Assembly (NCBI RefSeq): GCF_017349075.1
Contig: NZ_JAFMOF010000002.1
Coordinates: forward strand, 1,178,001-1,242,000
Direction: 5' to 3'
Length of the DNA stretch: 64,000 bases
Origin: Streptomyces triculaminicus
Lineage (GTDB): Bacteria; Actinomycetota; Actinomycetes; Streptomycetales; Streptomycetaceae
Each line of letters opens with the position of its first letter. Position 1 is the first letter of the stretch. Both the position numbers and the translations under genes were made by a program. Below, one piece after another: positions 53,027 to 62,970 of this stretch. Below the pieces are notes generated by a model, which was given only the letters and a program-made list of their open reading frames with translations, did not search any database and was not told where the DNA came from.

Positions 53027-53209
53027 TCAGCGGCGGGTGCTGCCCTGGCGGGGTGCGGTCATGCCCTCGGGCGTCTCGTCCGCCGCCGGCGACTCGGCGT
53101 CCTGCCACTCCTGGGTGTGCGTCGGTCGTCCCGACCGCATCAGCTCCGCCACCTCCCTCTTGAGCTCGTCGTCCCGCTTGGCCCCGTGCTTGCTGTTCGC
53201 TCGCTCCAT
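53027..53209 (-). CDS. 60-residue charged small protein
   Basis: 60 aa from ATG 53209, preceded by the near-perfect AAGGAGG 4 nt upstream, which is why I accept this short frame and not the longer one to 53362. Sequence: ERANSKHGAKRDDELKREVA, then ELMRSGRPTHTQEWQDAE and a Pro/Glu/Thr tail. The first half is a charged helix, the rest probably disordered. No membrane segment. Function unknown; it lies convergent with nothing and upstream of no gene on its strand. The good ribosome-binding site is the main evidence. Confidence 0.6.
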   Translation of the reverse strand: MERANSKHGAKRDDELKREVAELMRSGRPTHTQEWQDAESPAADETPEGMTAPRQGSTRR

Positions 53210-53414
53210 CGAACCTCCTTGTGCGACGCACCCCCGCATGCCTGTGGAGACGGGAGTGAGCACCCGAGTGCCCTCCCTCCGCCCACCCAAACCGGCGGGA
53301 CGCCACTTCCGTGCGGGCGTCTCGACGCGTGCGCCCGCGCACCGGGCCGTGGTGTTCGTCACGGCGACCGTATTCCTTCACTCGGACGACACCACCCCTT
53401 CCCCGGCACTGGCT

Positions 53415-53480
53415 CCTCTTGGAACGCTTGCCTGGCGCTACGCCAGTCAGTTCGGTCCCCGTCCCCCTGACTCCAAGAGG
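53415..53480 (+). promoter_or_regulatory. candidate RNA structure covering the phospholipase C ribosome-binding site
   Basis: CCTCTTGGA (53415-53423) is the exact complement of TCCAAGAGG (53472-53480), which contains the AAGAGG Shine-Dalgarno 11 nt before ATG 53492. Inside the loop a second perfect hairpin CTGGCG-CTA-CGCCAG (53432-53446) brings the arms closer. If formed, the stem would hide the ribosome-binding site. Confidence 0.5.
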
Positions 53481-53491
53481 TCTCCAGACTC

Positions 53492-55549
53492 ATGGTTGAA
53501 CTCAACCGTCGGCGCTTCCTTCAGATCGCCGGAGCGACCGCGGGCTTCGCGGCCCTGTCGAACAGCATCGAGCGCGCCGCGGCCATCCCCGCCCGGCGCC
53601 GCTCCGGCGGCATCGACGACGTCGAGCACATCGTCGTCCTGATGCAGGAGAACCGCTCCTTCGACCACTACTTCGGCTCGCTCAAGGGGGTCCGCGGCTT
53701 CGGCGACCCCCGCCCGGTGACCCTGGGCAGCGGCAAGCCGGTCTGGCACCAGTCGGACGGCACCCGGGACGTGCTGCCCTACCGCCCCGACGCCGAGGAC
53801 CTCGGCATGCGGTTCATCGCAGGCCTCAACCACGACTGGGCCGGCGGGCACAAGGCCTGGAACCAGGGCAAGTACGACAACTGGATCCCCGCCAAGTCGG
53901 CCGGCACCATGGCCTACCTGACGCGCGAGGACATCCCCTTCCACTACGCGCTCGCCGACGCCTTCACCGTCTGCGACGCCTACCACTGCTCCTTCATCGG
54001 TGCCACCGACCCCAACCGCTACTACCTGTGGACGGGCCACACCGGCAACGACGGCAAGGGCGGCGGCCCCGTGCTGGGCAACGAGGAGGCCGGGTACGAC
54101 TGGACGACGTACCCGGAGCGGCTGGAGAAGGCCGGGATCTCCTGGAAGATCTACCAGGACGAGGGCGACGGCCTGGACCAGGCCGGATCCTGGGGCTGGA
54201 TCAAGGACGCCTACCGCGGCAACTACGGCGACAACTCCCTCCTCTACTTCAACAACTTCCGCAACGCCAAGCCCGGTGACCCCCTCCACGACAAGGCGCG
54301 CACCGGCACGAACGTCAAGAAGGGCGACGGCTACTTCGACATCCTCAAGGCCGACGTCATGGCCGGCCGGCTCCCGAAGATCTCCTGGATCGCCGCCCCC
54401 GAGGCCTTCTCCGAGCACCCCAACTGGCCGGTGAACTACGGCGCCTGGTACATCTCCCAGGTCCTGGACGCCCTCACCGCCAACCCCGAGGTGTGGAGCA
54501 GGACCGCGCTGTTCATCACCTACGACGAGAACGACGGCTACTTCGACCACGTACTGCCGCCCTTCCCGCCGGCCTCGGCCGCGCAGGGCCTGTCCACCGT
54601 CGACACCACCCTCGACGTCTTCGGCGGCAACGGCCACTACTCCGCGGGCCCCTACGGGCTCGGCCAGCGCGTCCCCATGATCGTGGTCTCGCCCTGGAGC
54701 ACCGGCGGCTTCGTCTGTTCCGAGGTCTTCGACCACACCTCGGTCATCCGCTTCATGGAGCGCCGCTTCGGCGTGCGCGAACCCAACATCTCGCCCTGGC
54801 GGCGTGCCGTCTGCGGCGACCTCACCTCGGCGTTCGACTTCCGCCTGCGCGATCCGGAGCCCGCCGAGCTGCCGGACACCGCGTCCTACGAGCCCAAGGA
54901 CCGCGAGCGCCACCCCGACTACGTGCCGAAGCCGCCCGCCACCCCCTCCCTCCCCAAGCAGGAGAAGGGCACCAAGCGCACCCGGCCGCTGCGCTACGCG
55001 CCGCTGGTCGACGGCGCGGCGACGCCACGGGCAGGGCGCTTCACGCTCACCTTCAGCGGCGGCGACCAGGCCGGAGCCTGCTTCACCGTCACCTCCGCCA
55101 ACCGCACGGACGGCCCGTGGACGTACACCGCCGAGGCCGGCAAGAAGATCTCGGACACCTGGAACTCGGCGTACTCGAAGGGGCGGTACGACCTCTCGGC
55201 GCACGGCCCGAACGGCTTCCTGCGCGTGTTCCGGGGGACCGGTGACGCGGTCGGACCGGAGGTGACGGCCCGCCATCTGACGGCGAGCGGACGCCTGGAG
55301 CTGACCATGACCAACGCGGGACGCGCCGCCTGCCACCTGACGGTCACCGACGCGTACGGCGCGAAGAAGGAAACCTTCACCGTCCCCGCGGGCGGACGCG
55401 TGGTGCGGGAGCTGGATCTGCGCCGCGGCAAGCGCTGGTACGACGTGTCGGTGGTGTCCGACGGGGACAGTGCGTTCCTGCGCCGCTTCGCCGGACATGT
55501 CGAGAACGGCGAGCCAGGGGTGAGCGACCCCGCGATCGTCACGCACTGA
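53492..55549 (+). CDS. Tat-exported phosphocholine-type phospholipase C
   Basis: 685 aa. Tat signal LNRRRFLQIAGATAGFAAL at the start. Phosphoesterase domain: DDVEHIVVLMQENRSFDHYFGSLKGVRGFGDP with nucleophile Thr/Ser-region, HCSFIGATDPNRYYLWTG, TYDENDGYFDHVLPP and DHTSVIRFMERRFGV, the metal-binding set of non-hemolytic, phosphatidylcholine-preferring PLC (PlcN-type). The C-terminal two beta domains (about 490-685: FTLTFSGGDQAGACFTVTSANRTDGPW, LELTMTNAGRAACHLTVTDAYG) are the DUF756 repeats of that family. It releases phosphocholine from phospholipids outside the cell. A stem may control translation. No clear PHO box was found. Confidence 0.93.
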   Translation: MVELNRRRFLQIAGATAGFAALSNSIERAAAIPARRRSGGIDDVEHIVVLMQENRSFDHYFGSLKGVRGFGDPRPVTLGSGKPVWHQSDGTRDVLPYRPDAEDLGMRFIAGLNHDWAGGHKAWNQGKYDNWIPAKSAGTMAYLTREDIPFHYALADAFTVCDAYHCSFIGATDPNRYYLWTGHTGNDGKGGGPVLGNEEAGYDWTTYPERLEKAGISWKIYQDEGDGLDQAGSWGWIKDAYRGNYGDNSLLYFNNFRNAKPGDPLHDKARTGTNVKKGDGYFDILKADVMAGRLPKISWIAAPEAFSEHPNWPVNYGAWYISQVLDALTANPEVWSRTALFITYDENDGYFDHVLPPFPPASAAQGLSTVDTTLDVFGGNGHYSAGPYGLGQRVPMIVVSPWSTGGFVCSEVFDHTSVIRFMERRFGVREPNISPWRRAVCGDLTSAFDFRLRDPEPAELPDTASYEPKDRERHPDYVPKPPATPSLPKQEKGTKRTRPLRYAPLVDGAATPRAGRFTLTFSGGDQAGACFTVTSANRTDGPWTYTAEAGKKISDTWNSAYSKGRYDLSAHGPNGFLRVFRGTGDAVGPEVTARHLTASGRLELTMTNAGRAACHLTVTDAYGAKKETFTVPAGGRVVRELDLRRGKRWYDVSVVSDGDSAFLRRFAGHVENGEPGVSDPAIVTH

Positions 55550-55568
55550 CGGGCGGGGCGCGGTTCGG

Positions 55569-55609
55569 AGGGAGAGATTCCGGCCAGACCGGCTGGATCT
55601 CAACTCCCT
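55569..55609 (+). terminator. imperfect hairpin after the phospholipase C gene
   Basis: GAGAT-(T)-CCGGCC pairs with GGCTGG-ATCTC (55574-55601) with one bulge, extended outside by AGGGAG/CTCCCT (55569-55574 and 55604-55609 in part). Confidence 0.5.
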
Positions 55610-55817
55610 TGTGAGGAAAGGGGCTTGGCGCGCTCGTCCGCTTTGCCGTCGTTCATTGGTGTTTGCATTTACGCAGGAGCGTTGCGTATGTCACACCTCC
55701 GGACGGGAGTTGAACTGAGCGCGTCAAGACTGACAGGGTTTTGAACACCCGGAACGGACCCCTTCGCTCCGGGTGCGTTGTGCGACAACGCGCAATTCCC
55801 CCCCCACAACTTCGCAT

Positions 55818-55830
55818 GGAGGAAACCTCC
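55818..55830 (+). promoter_or_regulatory. Shine-Dalgarno inside a perfect 5-bp hairpin ahead of the subtilisin
   Basis: GGAGG-AAA-CCTCC (55818-55830) ends 2 nt before ATG 55833. GGAGG is the only good ribosome-binding site, 10 nt from the ATG. Folding would mask it. Confidence 0.55.
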
Positions 55831-55832
55831 TT

Positions 55833-57059
<1,227 letters not shown>

Positions 57060-57080
57060 GCACACGGCAGTACGTTCGCG

Positions 57081-57119
57081 CCGGCCGCCGGCCCCGCTTC
57101 GGCGGGGACCGGCGGCCGG
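57081..57119 (+). terminator. UUCG-loop hairpin after the subtilisin gene
   Basis: 17-18-nt arms (57081-57097 and 57102-57119) with one mismatch, closed by a TTCG tetraloop. Confidence 0.75.
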
Positions 57120-57201
57120 TCGCGTGCCCGGCGCGGGCGGCACCTCGCCCGCCGATAGGATCGGGCCCGCCGAATCATCACTGCAGGGGGTCCTCACCGA
57201 C

Positions 57202-58104
57202 ATGCGCACCTGGGGCGGAACGCTCACCATCGCGGGCATCGACACCCCGTCGCTGCGCGCCGACTACACACGCCAGCGCGCCCTGGTCGCGTCGTACCGG
57301 CGGCACGCCTACCTCGCCGTGCGGCTCCTGCTGCCCCCGTCGCTGGCCCCGCACGTCATCGCGGCCACCGCCTTCATGCACCACACCGACACCCTCCTGG
57401 ACCAGGGGAGCGACGCCGCCGCGGCGAGCGGCGAGGACGCGTGCGGGGCGTGGGAGAAGGAGGTCCGCGACGCCCTGGCCACCGGGGACAGCGAACATCC
57501 GGTGCTCCGCCCGCTGCTGCACACCCTCACCCGCCACCCCCGCCTGCGCTCCCACGTCGAGGACTTCCTCGCGGGCGCGCCCGTGGACAGGGACTTCAGC
57601 GGCTTCGCCGACGAGGCCGGCTACCAGCGCTACGTCGACGCGTACTCGCTTCCCGCCTTCATGCTCATCGCCTGCCTGCTCGTGGAACCCGACGCCGACG
57701 CCACCGCCGTGCGGGAGCTGTGCCGCGCGTACATCGACGGCAGCCAGCGCCTCGACTTCGTCAACGACCTCGCCGAAGACCTCCGGGACGGCCGGCTGAC
57801 CATCCCGGAGGAGACACTGACGCGGCACGGCGTCACGCGCGCCGACCTCGAGCAGGGACGGGACACCCCCGGGACGCGCGAGCTGATCCGGACCCTCCTC
57901 GGACAGGCACGCCGTGACCTGCTCGCCGCCCGCGGCCTGCCCGGCCTCGCGCCGCCCGCCCACCGGGCCTTCGTGCGCGCCGTCATCACCCTGGAGGTGC
58001 TCACCGCCGACGCGGCGCTCGCCAAGGGCCCGGCCCTGTCCCACGGATCGGCCCGCCCGCCGCTGGACGCCCTGCTGAGGGTCCTGGTCCGGGCCCTGCG
58101 CTGA
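57202..58104 (+). CDS. squalene/phytoene synthase-family prenyltransferase
   Basis: 300 aa from ATG 57202; no strong Shine-Dalgarno is near, GGGGG lies 13 nt away. All-alpha trans-isoprenyl diphosphate synthase fold. SYRRHAYLAVRLLLPPSLAPHVIAATAFMHHTDTLLDQG holds the first Asp-rich motif (DTLLD). AYIDGSQRLDFVNDLAEDLRDGRLTIP holds the second (NDLAED), where the family usually has N-x-x-RD-x-x-ED. Enzymes of this group condense two prenyl diphosphates head to head. The altered motifs leave room for another chemistry. No carotenoid or hopanoid genes flank it, although streptomycetes often cluster them, so the product is unknown. Confidence 0.78.
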   Translation: MRTWGGTLTIAGIDTPSLRADYTRQRALVASYRRHAYLAVRLLLPPSLAPHVIAATAFMHHTDTLLDQGSDAAAASGEDACGAWEKEVRDALATGDSEHPVLRPLLHTLTRHPRLRSHVEDFLAGAPVDRDFSGFADEAGYQRYVDAYSLPAFMLIACLLVEPDADATAVRELCRAYIDGSQRLDFVNDLAEDLRDGRLTIPEETLTRHGVTRADLEQGRDTPGTRELIRTLLGQARRDLLAARGLPGLAPPAHRAFVRAVITLEVLTADAALAKGPALSHGSARPPLDALLRVLVRALR

Positions 58105-58135
58105 CGGACACGCTCCTCCGGCGACGGCGACGGCG

Positions 58136-58969
58136 TCAGTGGCCGGGGCGGCGGCCGAAGTGGACGGTCTTCGCGGTCAGGAGGAAGAGGTCCGCGCGCC
58201 GGTCGACGCCCTCCGGGGCGGCCGGGTCGAGGAGCCGGTCCAGGGTCGCGAGGTCCTCGGCGTCCAGGAGCTCGTTCAGCACCGTGCGCTGGCGCTCCAG
58301 CGTCCGGCGCACGGACCGGCGGGGCCCCTCGGCCAGCGGGGCCGGGTGGTCCACCAGGAAGGTCCTGCTCCGTACGTCGGTGAGGCCCGCGGCGCGCAGC
58401 ATGCCAGGCCAGTCCTCGACCACCGCCACCGAGCCCGGCAGCTCGGCTCGCATACGGGCGAAGCGCCTCGCCATCGCGGCGTCCAGCCGGGCCTCCAGCC
58501 CCGGACGCCCGAGGCCCAGGTCACGCGGCAGCCGCCGCTCCGGCAGGCCGCCCTCGACGATCGCCAGCACGCCGCCGGGGGCGAGCAGCCCGGCCAGCCG
58601 CTCCAGCGCCCCCTGCTGGTCGCCGACATGGTGCACCACCTGTCCCGACCACACCAGGTCGGCCTGCCCGAGGCCGGCGAGCCCCGCCGGGAACTCCGCG
58701 ACCCGCGTCCGCAGCTTGACGCCGAGCCGCCCGGCCCGCTCCTCGGCCCGGGCCAGCAGCTCCGGCGCCCCGTCCACCGCGGTCACCTCGGCCTGCGGGA
58801 AGGTGGCCGCCAGCCGGCAGGCCGCCACGCCGGGACCGCTGCCGACGTCCAGGATCCGGCGCGGCGCCAGGTGCCTCAGCTCCTCGAACGCCTGCCGCAC
58901 ATACGGGCTGTGGGTCTCGCCCTCGAGCTCCAGCAGGTCGGCCATCGCGGCCCAGTCGAAGTCGTTCAT
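58136..58969 (-). CDS. class I SAM-dependent methyltransferase
   Basis: 277 aa from ATG 58969, with GGAG 7 nt upstream. SAM-binding motif I in RRILDVGSGPGVAACRLAATFPQAEVTAVDGAPELLARAEERA, then QADLVWSGQVVHHVGDQQGALERLAGLLAPGGVLAIVEGG (motifs II-III), and a C-terminal helical part with long helices (RRSVRRTLERQRTVLNELL). Length and the HHVGD motif are typical of ubiquinone/menaquinone-type or small-molecule methyltransferases. The acceptor is unknown. It is divergent from an XRE-cupin regulator across 117 bp, which may control it. Confidence 0.88.
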   Translation of the reverse strand: MNDFDWAAMADLLELEGETHSPYVRQAFEELRHLAPRRILDVGSGPGVAACRLAATFPQAEVTAVDGAPELLARAEERAGRLGVKLRTRVAEFPAGLAGLGQADLVWSGQVVHHVGDQQGALERLAGLLAPGGVLAIVEGGLPERRLPRDLGLGRPGLEARLDAAMARRFARMRAELPGSVAVVEDWPGMLRAAGLTDVRSRTFLVDHPAPLAEGPRRSVRRTLERQRTVLNELLDAEDLATLDRLLDPAAPEGVDRRADLFLLTAKTVHFGRRPGH

Positions 58970-59051
58970 CACACGTCTCCGTCACGTCTCGTCGGGTCGC
59001 GGCCGGCCCGGCGCCGACCACATCGCCGACCCTGCTCCCGGGCCCGGCCGG

Positions 59052-59087
59052 TTGACAAACCTTGTTGCCGTTTCTGCAATATGGGAA
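59052..59087 (+). promoter_or_regulatory. consensus promoter with leaderless start for the XRE-cupin gene
   Basis: TTGACA (59052-59057), 17-nt spacer, TGCAAT (59075-59080), then ATG 59087 6 nt after the -10, where transcription should begin. The first ATG (59081) overlaps the expected start region and would be cut off, so 59087 is favoured. Confidence 0.65.
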
Positions 59088-59698
59088 TGGAAGACGTTCT
59101 CGCCGCCGTCGGGCCGCGGCTCAAGCACATCCGCCGGCAGCGGGCCTGCACCCTCGCCGCGCTCTCGAAGGCCACCGGCATCTCGGTCAGCACGCTGTCC
59201 CGGCTGGAGGCCGGGCAGCGCAAGCCGAGCCTGGAGTTGCTGCTGCCCATCGCGCACGCCCACCAGGTGCCGCTGGACGAGCTGGTCGGCGCGCCACCGG
59301 TGGGCGACCCGCGGGTGCGCCTGAGGCCGGTCAAGCACCGGGACGACTGCACGGTGGTGCCGCTGACCCGGCAGCCCGGCGGCCCGCAGGCGTTCAAGAT
59401 GGTCATCGGCACCGCGCGCAGCACCCCCGAGCCGCGGACGCACGAGGGCTACGAATGGCTGTACGTCCTCGCCGGGGAGCTGCGCCTGGTGCTCGCCGAG
59501 CGCGACATGGTGCTGGGGGCGGGGGAGGCCGCCGAGTTCGACACCCGGCTGCCGCACTGGTTCGGCAGCACGGGCCGGGGGCCCGTCGAGGTCCTCAGCC
59601 TCTTCGGGCCGCAGGGCGAACGCATGCACGTCCGCGCGCGGCCCGTCCCGGAGGGCGCGGCCCGGCGGCCCGGGGCCAGCTGCCGCCCCGGGGACTGA
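59087..59698 (+). CDS. XRE-family regulator with C-terminal cupin
   Basis: 203 aa from ATG 59087 (59081 two codons upstream is the alternative). HTH (about 10-65): LKHIRRQRACTLAALSKATGISVSTLSRLEAGQRKPSLELLLPIAHAHQVPLDELVG. Cupin (about 110-185): EPRTHEGYEWLYVLAGELRLVLAERDMVLGAGEAAEFDTRLPHWFGSTGRGPVEVLSLF, with the two usual cupin histidine-type positions. Such proteins repress small-molecule catabolic genes and sense a ligand with the cupin. It is divergent from the methyltransferase, its likely target, from a leaderless promoter. The next gene starts 80 nt downstream. Confidence 0.9.
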   Translation: MEDVLAAVGPRLKHIRRQRACTLAALSKATGISVSTLSRLEAGQRKPSLELLLPIAHAHQVPLDELVGAPPVGDPRVRLRPVKHRDDCTVVPLTRQPGGPQAFKMVIGTARSTPEPRTHEGYEWLYVLAGELRLVLAERDMVLGAGEAAEFDTRLPHWFGSTGRGPVEVLSLFGPQGERMHVRARPVPEGAARRPGASCRPGD

Positions 59699-59778
59699 CA
59701 GGCGCCGAGGTCGCCCACCCCTCACTGTGGAAGGAGAACGTTCCGTCCCCGTGGGTCCGGCGGAAGGAGGCCGGCGTG

Positions 59779-62205
59779 ATGGACGACCCGACGACGTTCT
59801 TCCACGAGAGCCCGGAGGACCCGTTCTCGGTCGCGAGCGCCGCCGCGGCCGTGCTCGACCACCGCGGCGGCATCGTGGGCTGGAGCCCCCGGGCCGAGGC
59901 GCTCCTGGGCCACCGGGCCGCCGACGTCATCGGCCGGCCCGCGCTCGACGCCCTGGTCGCCCCGGAGGACCGGGACCGGGTCGCGGAGACCGCGGCGGCC
60001 TGCCGGCGGACCGCCGGCTGCTTCGGCGTCCTCCCCGTCGTCCACCGCGACGGCGGCCGGCACCTGCTGGGCGTACGAGCCCGCCGCCTCACCCGCGAGA
60101 GCTCCCGGGAGGAATGGTTCCTGGTCGGCGCCCCGGCGCAGGACGTCATCCAGTGGGAGACGGACCGGTCGGTCCTGGACGGGTTGTTCCGGCGGTCGCC
60201 CATCGGCCTCGCCGTCCACGCGCCCGACCTGGGCATCCTGCGTATCAACCGCGCCCTCTCCCGCACCGGCGGCGTCACGGCGGAACAGACCAGGGGCCGG
60301 CGCATCGGCGACTTCCTGGTGGACCAGGACGCGCAGACCGTCGAGCGCCGGCTGCGGGAGGTGCTGGAGACCGGCCGACCGATGATCTTCACCGAGCAGC
60401 CCTGCAGACTGCGCTCCGACCCCGCGTACACGCGCTACGTCTCCGTCTCCGCCTTCCGCATGGAGGACTCGGCCGGCGACATCCTCGGCGTCACCCAGCT
60501 GGTCGAGGACGTCACCGAACGCCACCGGGCCAGACTCCGGCTCGCGCTGCTCAACGAGGCCGGGGCCCGCATCGGGACCACTCTCGACGTGGAGACCACC
60601 GCCCGCGAACTGGCCGAGGTCATCGTTCCCGAGCTCGCCGACTGCGCCACGGTCGACCTCCTCGACCCCGTCAGCCGCGGCGAGGAGCCCTACCCCGACG
60701 GCCTCGGGCCCGTCCGCAGGACGGCCGTGCGATCCGTCGTCCCCGGCGCGGAGGACGCGATCAACCCGCTCGGCGCGCTCATCCACTTCCCGCCCGGAAC
60801 CCCCCAGGCCGACTGCCTGGCCGACCAGGCCCCCCTCCTCGTCCCCCACATCCGTACGACCGCCGACTTCGCGGCGGTCGCGCAGGACCGCGCGGCCCAC
60901 GCACGGAACCAGGGCGTCCACTCCGCCATGATGCTCCCCCTCGCCGCGCGCGGACTCGTCCTGGGCCTGGTCACCCTGTGGCGCTCCCGCAGCCCCGACC
61001 CGTTCGAGGCCGACGACCTCACCCTCGCCGGGGAGTTCGCCGCCCGCGCCGCCGTCTGCATCGACAACGCCCGCCGCTACACCCGCCAGCACCAGGCCGC
61101 GCTCACCCTGCAGTGCCGACTGCTGCCCGGAGAGCTCCCCGACCTGCCGGCGGCCGAGGTCGCGCACCAGTACATCCCCGCGGGCGCGGCGGAGGGCGTC
61201 GGCGGGGACTGGTTCGACGTCATCCCCCTGTCCGGGGCGCGCGTCGCCCTCGTCGTCGGCGACGTCCTCGGGCACGGCATCGACGCCGCGGCCACCATGG
61301 GCCGCCTGCGCACCGCCGTCCACACCCTGGCCGAACTCGACCTCGACCCGGAGGAGGTCCTCTCCCACCTGGACGACCTCGTGCACCGGCTCGCCACCGA
61401 ACAGGAGGCCGACACCAGCGACTTCCCGCTGGACCAGGTGACCGGGGCCAGCTGCCTGTACGCCGTCTACGACCCCGTCTCCCGCTGCTGTTCCGTGGCG
61501 CGGGCGGGCCACCCGCCCCCCGCCGTGGTGACCCCCGGCGGGCAGGTGAGCTTCCCCGACCTGCCCGCCGGGCCGCCGCTCGGGCTCGGCGGCCTGCCCT
61601 TCGAGGAGGCCGAGTTCGAACTCGCGGAGGGAAGCGTCCTCGCCCTCTACACCAACGGCCTCATCCACACCCCCGCCCGCGACGTCGACGACATGCTCGC
61701 CCGCCTCTCCCAGGAACTCGCGGGCCCGGCCCGGCCGTTGCCGGAGACGGCCAAGTCGGTCGTGGAGGCGCTGCTGCCCGCGCAGCCCCCCGACGACGTC
61801 GCCCTGCTCCTCGCCCGCACCCGGGTGCTCGGGGACGACCGCGTGGCCACCTGGACCCTGCCGGCCGAAGCCGCCGCCGCGTCCCGGGCCCGCACCCTCG
61901 TCGGCGAGCGGCTCACCGCATGGCAGCTGGACGAACTCGTCTTCACGACCGAGCTCGTCGTCAGCGAGCTCGTCACCAACGCCTACCGCTACGGCGGCGG
62001 GCCCGTGACCCTGCGGCTCATCCTCGGCTCCTCCCTCATCTGCGAGGTCTCCGACACCAGCAACACCTCCCCGCACCTGCGCCGGGCGCGCACCACCGAC
62101 GAGGGCGGCCGCGGCCTGTACCTGGTGGCCCAGCTCACCGAACGCTGGGGCACCCGCTACGCACGCGAGGGAAAGGCGGTCTGGATCGAACAGCGCCTGC
62201 CCTGA
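59779..62205 (+). CDS. PAS-PAS-GAF-SpoIIE phosphatase with C-terminal anti-sigma-type HATPase
   Basis: 808 aa from ATG 59779 (AAGGAGG 8 nt upstream). Domains: PAS about 15-110 (AAAAVLDHRGGIVGWSPRAEALLGHRAADVIGRP) and PAS about 125-255 (SPIGLAVHAPDLGILRINRALSRTGG), GAF about 270-425 (LNEAGARIGTTLDVETTARELAEVIVPELAD), SpoIIE PP2C about 440-670 (AEGVGGDWFDVIPLSGARVALVVGDVLGHGIDAAATMGRLR, GHPPPAVV, LALYTNGLIH, DDVALLL) and HATPase_c/RsbW-like about 680-805 (LDELVFTTELVVSELVTNAYRYGGGPVTLRL, GGRGLYLVAQLTERWGTR). It combines phosphatase and kinase-like anti-sigma activities of partner switching in one soluble protein. Streptomyces has many such genes; the cognate sigma factor is unknown. Confidence 0.93.
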   Translation: MDDPTTFFHESPEDPFSVASAAAAVLDHRGGIVGWSPRAEALLGHRAADVIGRPALDALVAPEDRDRVAETAAACRRTAGCFGVLPVVHRDGGRHLLGVRARRLTRESSREEWFLVGAPAQDVIQWETDRSVLDGLFRRSPIGLAVHAPDLGILRINRALSRTGGVTAEQTRGRRIGDFLVDQDAQTVERRLREVLETGRPMIFTEQPCRLRSDPAYTRYVSVSAFRMEDSAGDILGVTQLVEDVTERHRARLRLALLNEAGARIGTTLDVETTARELAEVIVPELADCATVDLLDPVSRGEEPYPDGLGPVRRTAVRSVVPGAEDAINPLGALIHFPPGTPQADCLADQAPLLVPHIRTTADFAAVAQDRAAHARNQGVHSAMMLPLAARGLVLGLVTLWRSRSPDPFEADDLTLAGEFAARAAVCIDNARRYTRQHQAALTLQCRLLPGELPDLPAAEVAHQYIPAGAAEGVGGDWFDVIPLSGARVALVVGDVLGHGIDAAATMGRLRTAVHTLAELDLDPEEVLSHLDDLVHRLATEQEADTSDFPLDQVTGASCLYAVYDPVSRCCSVARAGHPPPAVVTPGGQVSFPDLPAGPPLGLGGLPFEEAEFELAEGSVLALYTNGLIHTPARDVDDMLARLSQELAGPARPLPETAKSVVEALLPAQPPDDVALLLARTRVLGDDRVATWTLPAEAAAASRARTLVGERLTAWQLDELVFTTELVVSELVTNAYRYGGGPVTLRLILGSSLICEVSDTSNTSPHLRRARTTDEGGRGLYLVAQLTERWGTRYAREGKAVWIEQRLP

Positions 62206-62272
62206 CCGGCCCGCCGGCCGCCCCGGGCGCCGGACGCGCGCCCGTTGCCGGATCACCCGCTTTCAGGCGATC

Positions 62273-62959
62273 ATGCACGTCATGCACAGCGACCTCTTCG
62301 CCCACGAGAACATGGCCAAGCCCGCCACCGCGCCCGGCATGTCCGTCCACAACGCCAAGTCCATCGTCTACGCCGTCAACGGCGAGTGCTACGCCCGCCA
62401 GGGCGCCATGGTGGCCTACCGCGGCGACCTGCGGTTCGAGAAGCAGGGCCAGGGCGTGGGGAACTTCCTCAAGCGCGCCGTGACCGGCGAGGGCCTGGCG
62501 CTGATGACCGTCCAGGGCCAGGGCGAGGTGTGGTTCGCGCACGAGGCGGCCAACTGCTTCATCGTCGAGATAGCCCCCGGCGACAGCCTGACCATCAACG
62601 GCCGCAACGTCCTGTGCTTCGACCCGACGCTCTCCTACGACATCCAGACGGTCAAGGGCGCGGGCATCACCGGCGGCGGCCTGTTCAACAGCGTCTTCAC
62701 CGGCCACGGCAAGCTCGGCGTGATCTGCGAGGGCAACCCCATCGTCATCCCCGTCTCCCCGCAGTCCCCGGTCTTCGTGGACACCGACGCCGTCGTCGGG
62801 TGGTCCACCGCCCTGCACACCTCCCTGCACCGCTCGCAGAGCCTCGGCTCCATGCTGCGCGGAGGCTCCGGCGAGGCCGTCCAGCTCAAGCTGGAGGGCG
62901 AGGGCTTCGTGATCGTGCGGCCGAGCGAGGTGAAGCCGCAGAAGCAGCAGAACGGCTGA
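62273..62959 (+). CDS. AIM24-family protein
   Basis: 228 aa from ATG 62273 (a second in-frame ATG lies at 62282). The protein is beta-rich: VHNAKSIVYAVNGECYARQGAMVAYRGDLRFEKQGQGVGNFLKRAVTGEGLALMTVQGQGEVWFAHEAANCFIVEIAPGDSLTINGRNVLCFDPTL, then GLFNSVFTGHGKLGVICEGNPIVIPVSPQSPVFVDTDAVVGWSTAL. This is the AIM24 (TRAP-like, DUF124) beta-barrel/trimer signature. Bacterial members are of unclear function and often accompany stress-related or tellurium-type genes. No signal peptide. It converges on the gene at 62971. Confidence 0.87.
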   Translation: MHVMHSDLFAHENMAKPATAPGMSVHNAKSIVYAVNGECYARQGAMVAYRGDLRFEKQGQGVGNFLKRAVTGEGLALMTVQGQGEVWFAHEAANCFIVEIAPGDSLTINGRNVLCFDPTLSYDIQTVKGAGITGGGLFNSVFTGHGKLGVICEGNPIVIPVSPQSPVFVDTDAVVGWSTALHTSLHRSQSLGSMLRGGSGEAVQLKLEGEGFVIVRPSEVKPQKQQNG

Positions 62960-62970
62960 GCGCGCGCCGT

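Noticed and set aside
53210..53491. PHO box controlling phospholipase C
   Set aside because: No convincing 11-nt direct repeats of GTTCACC type were found.
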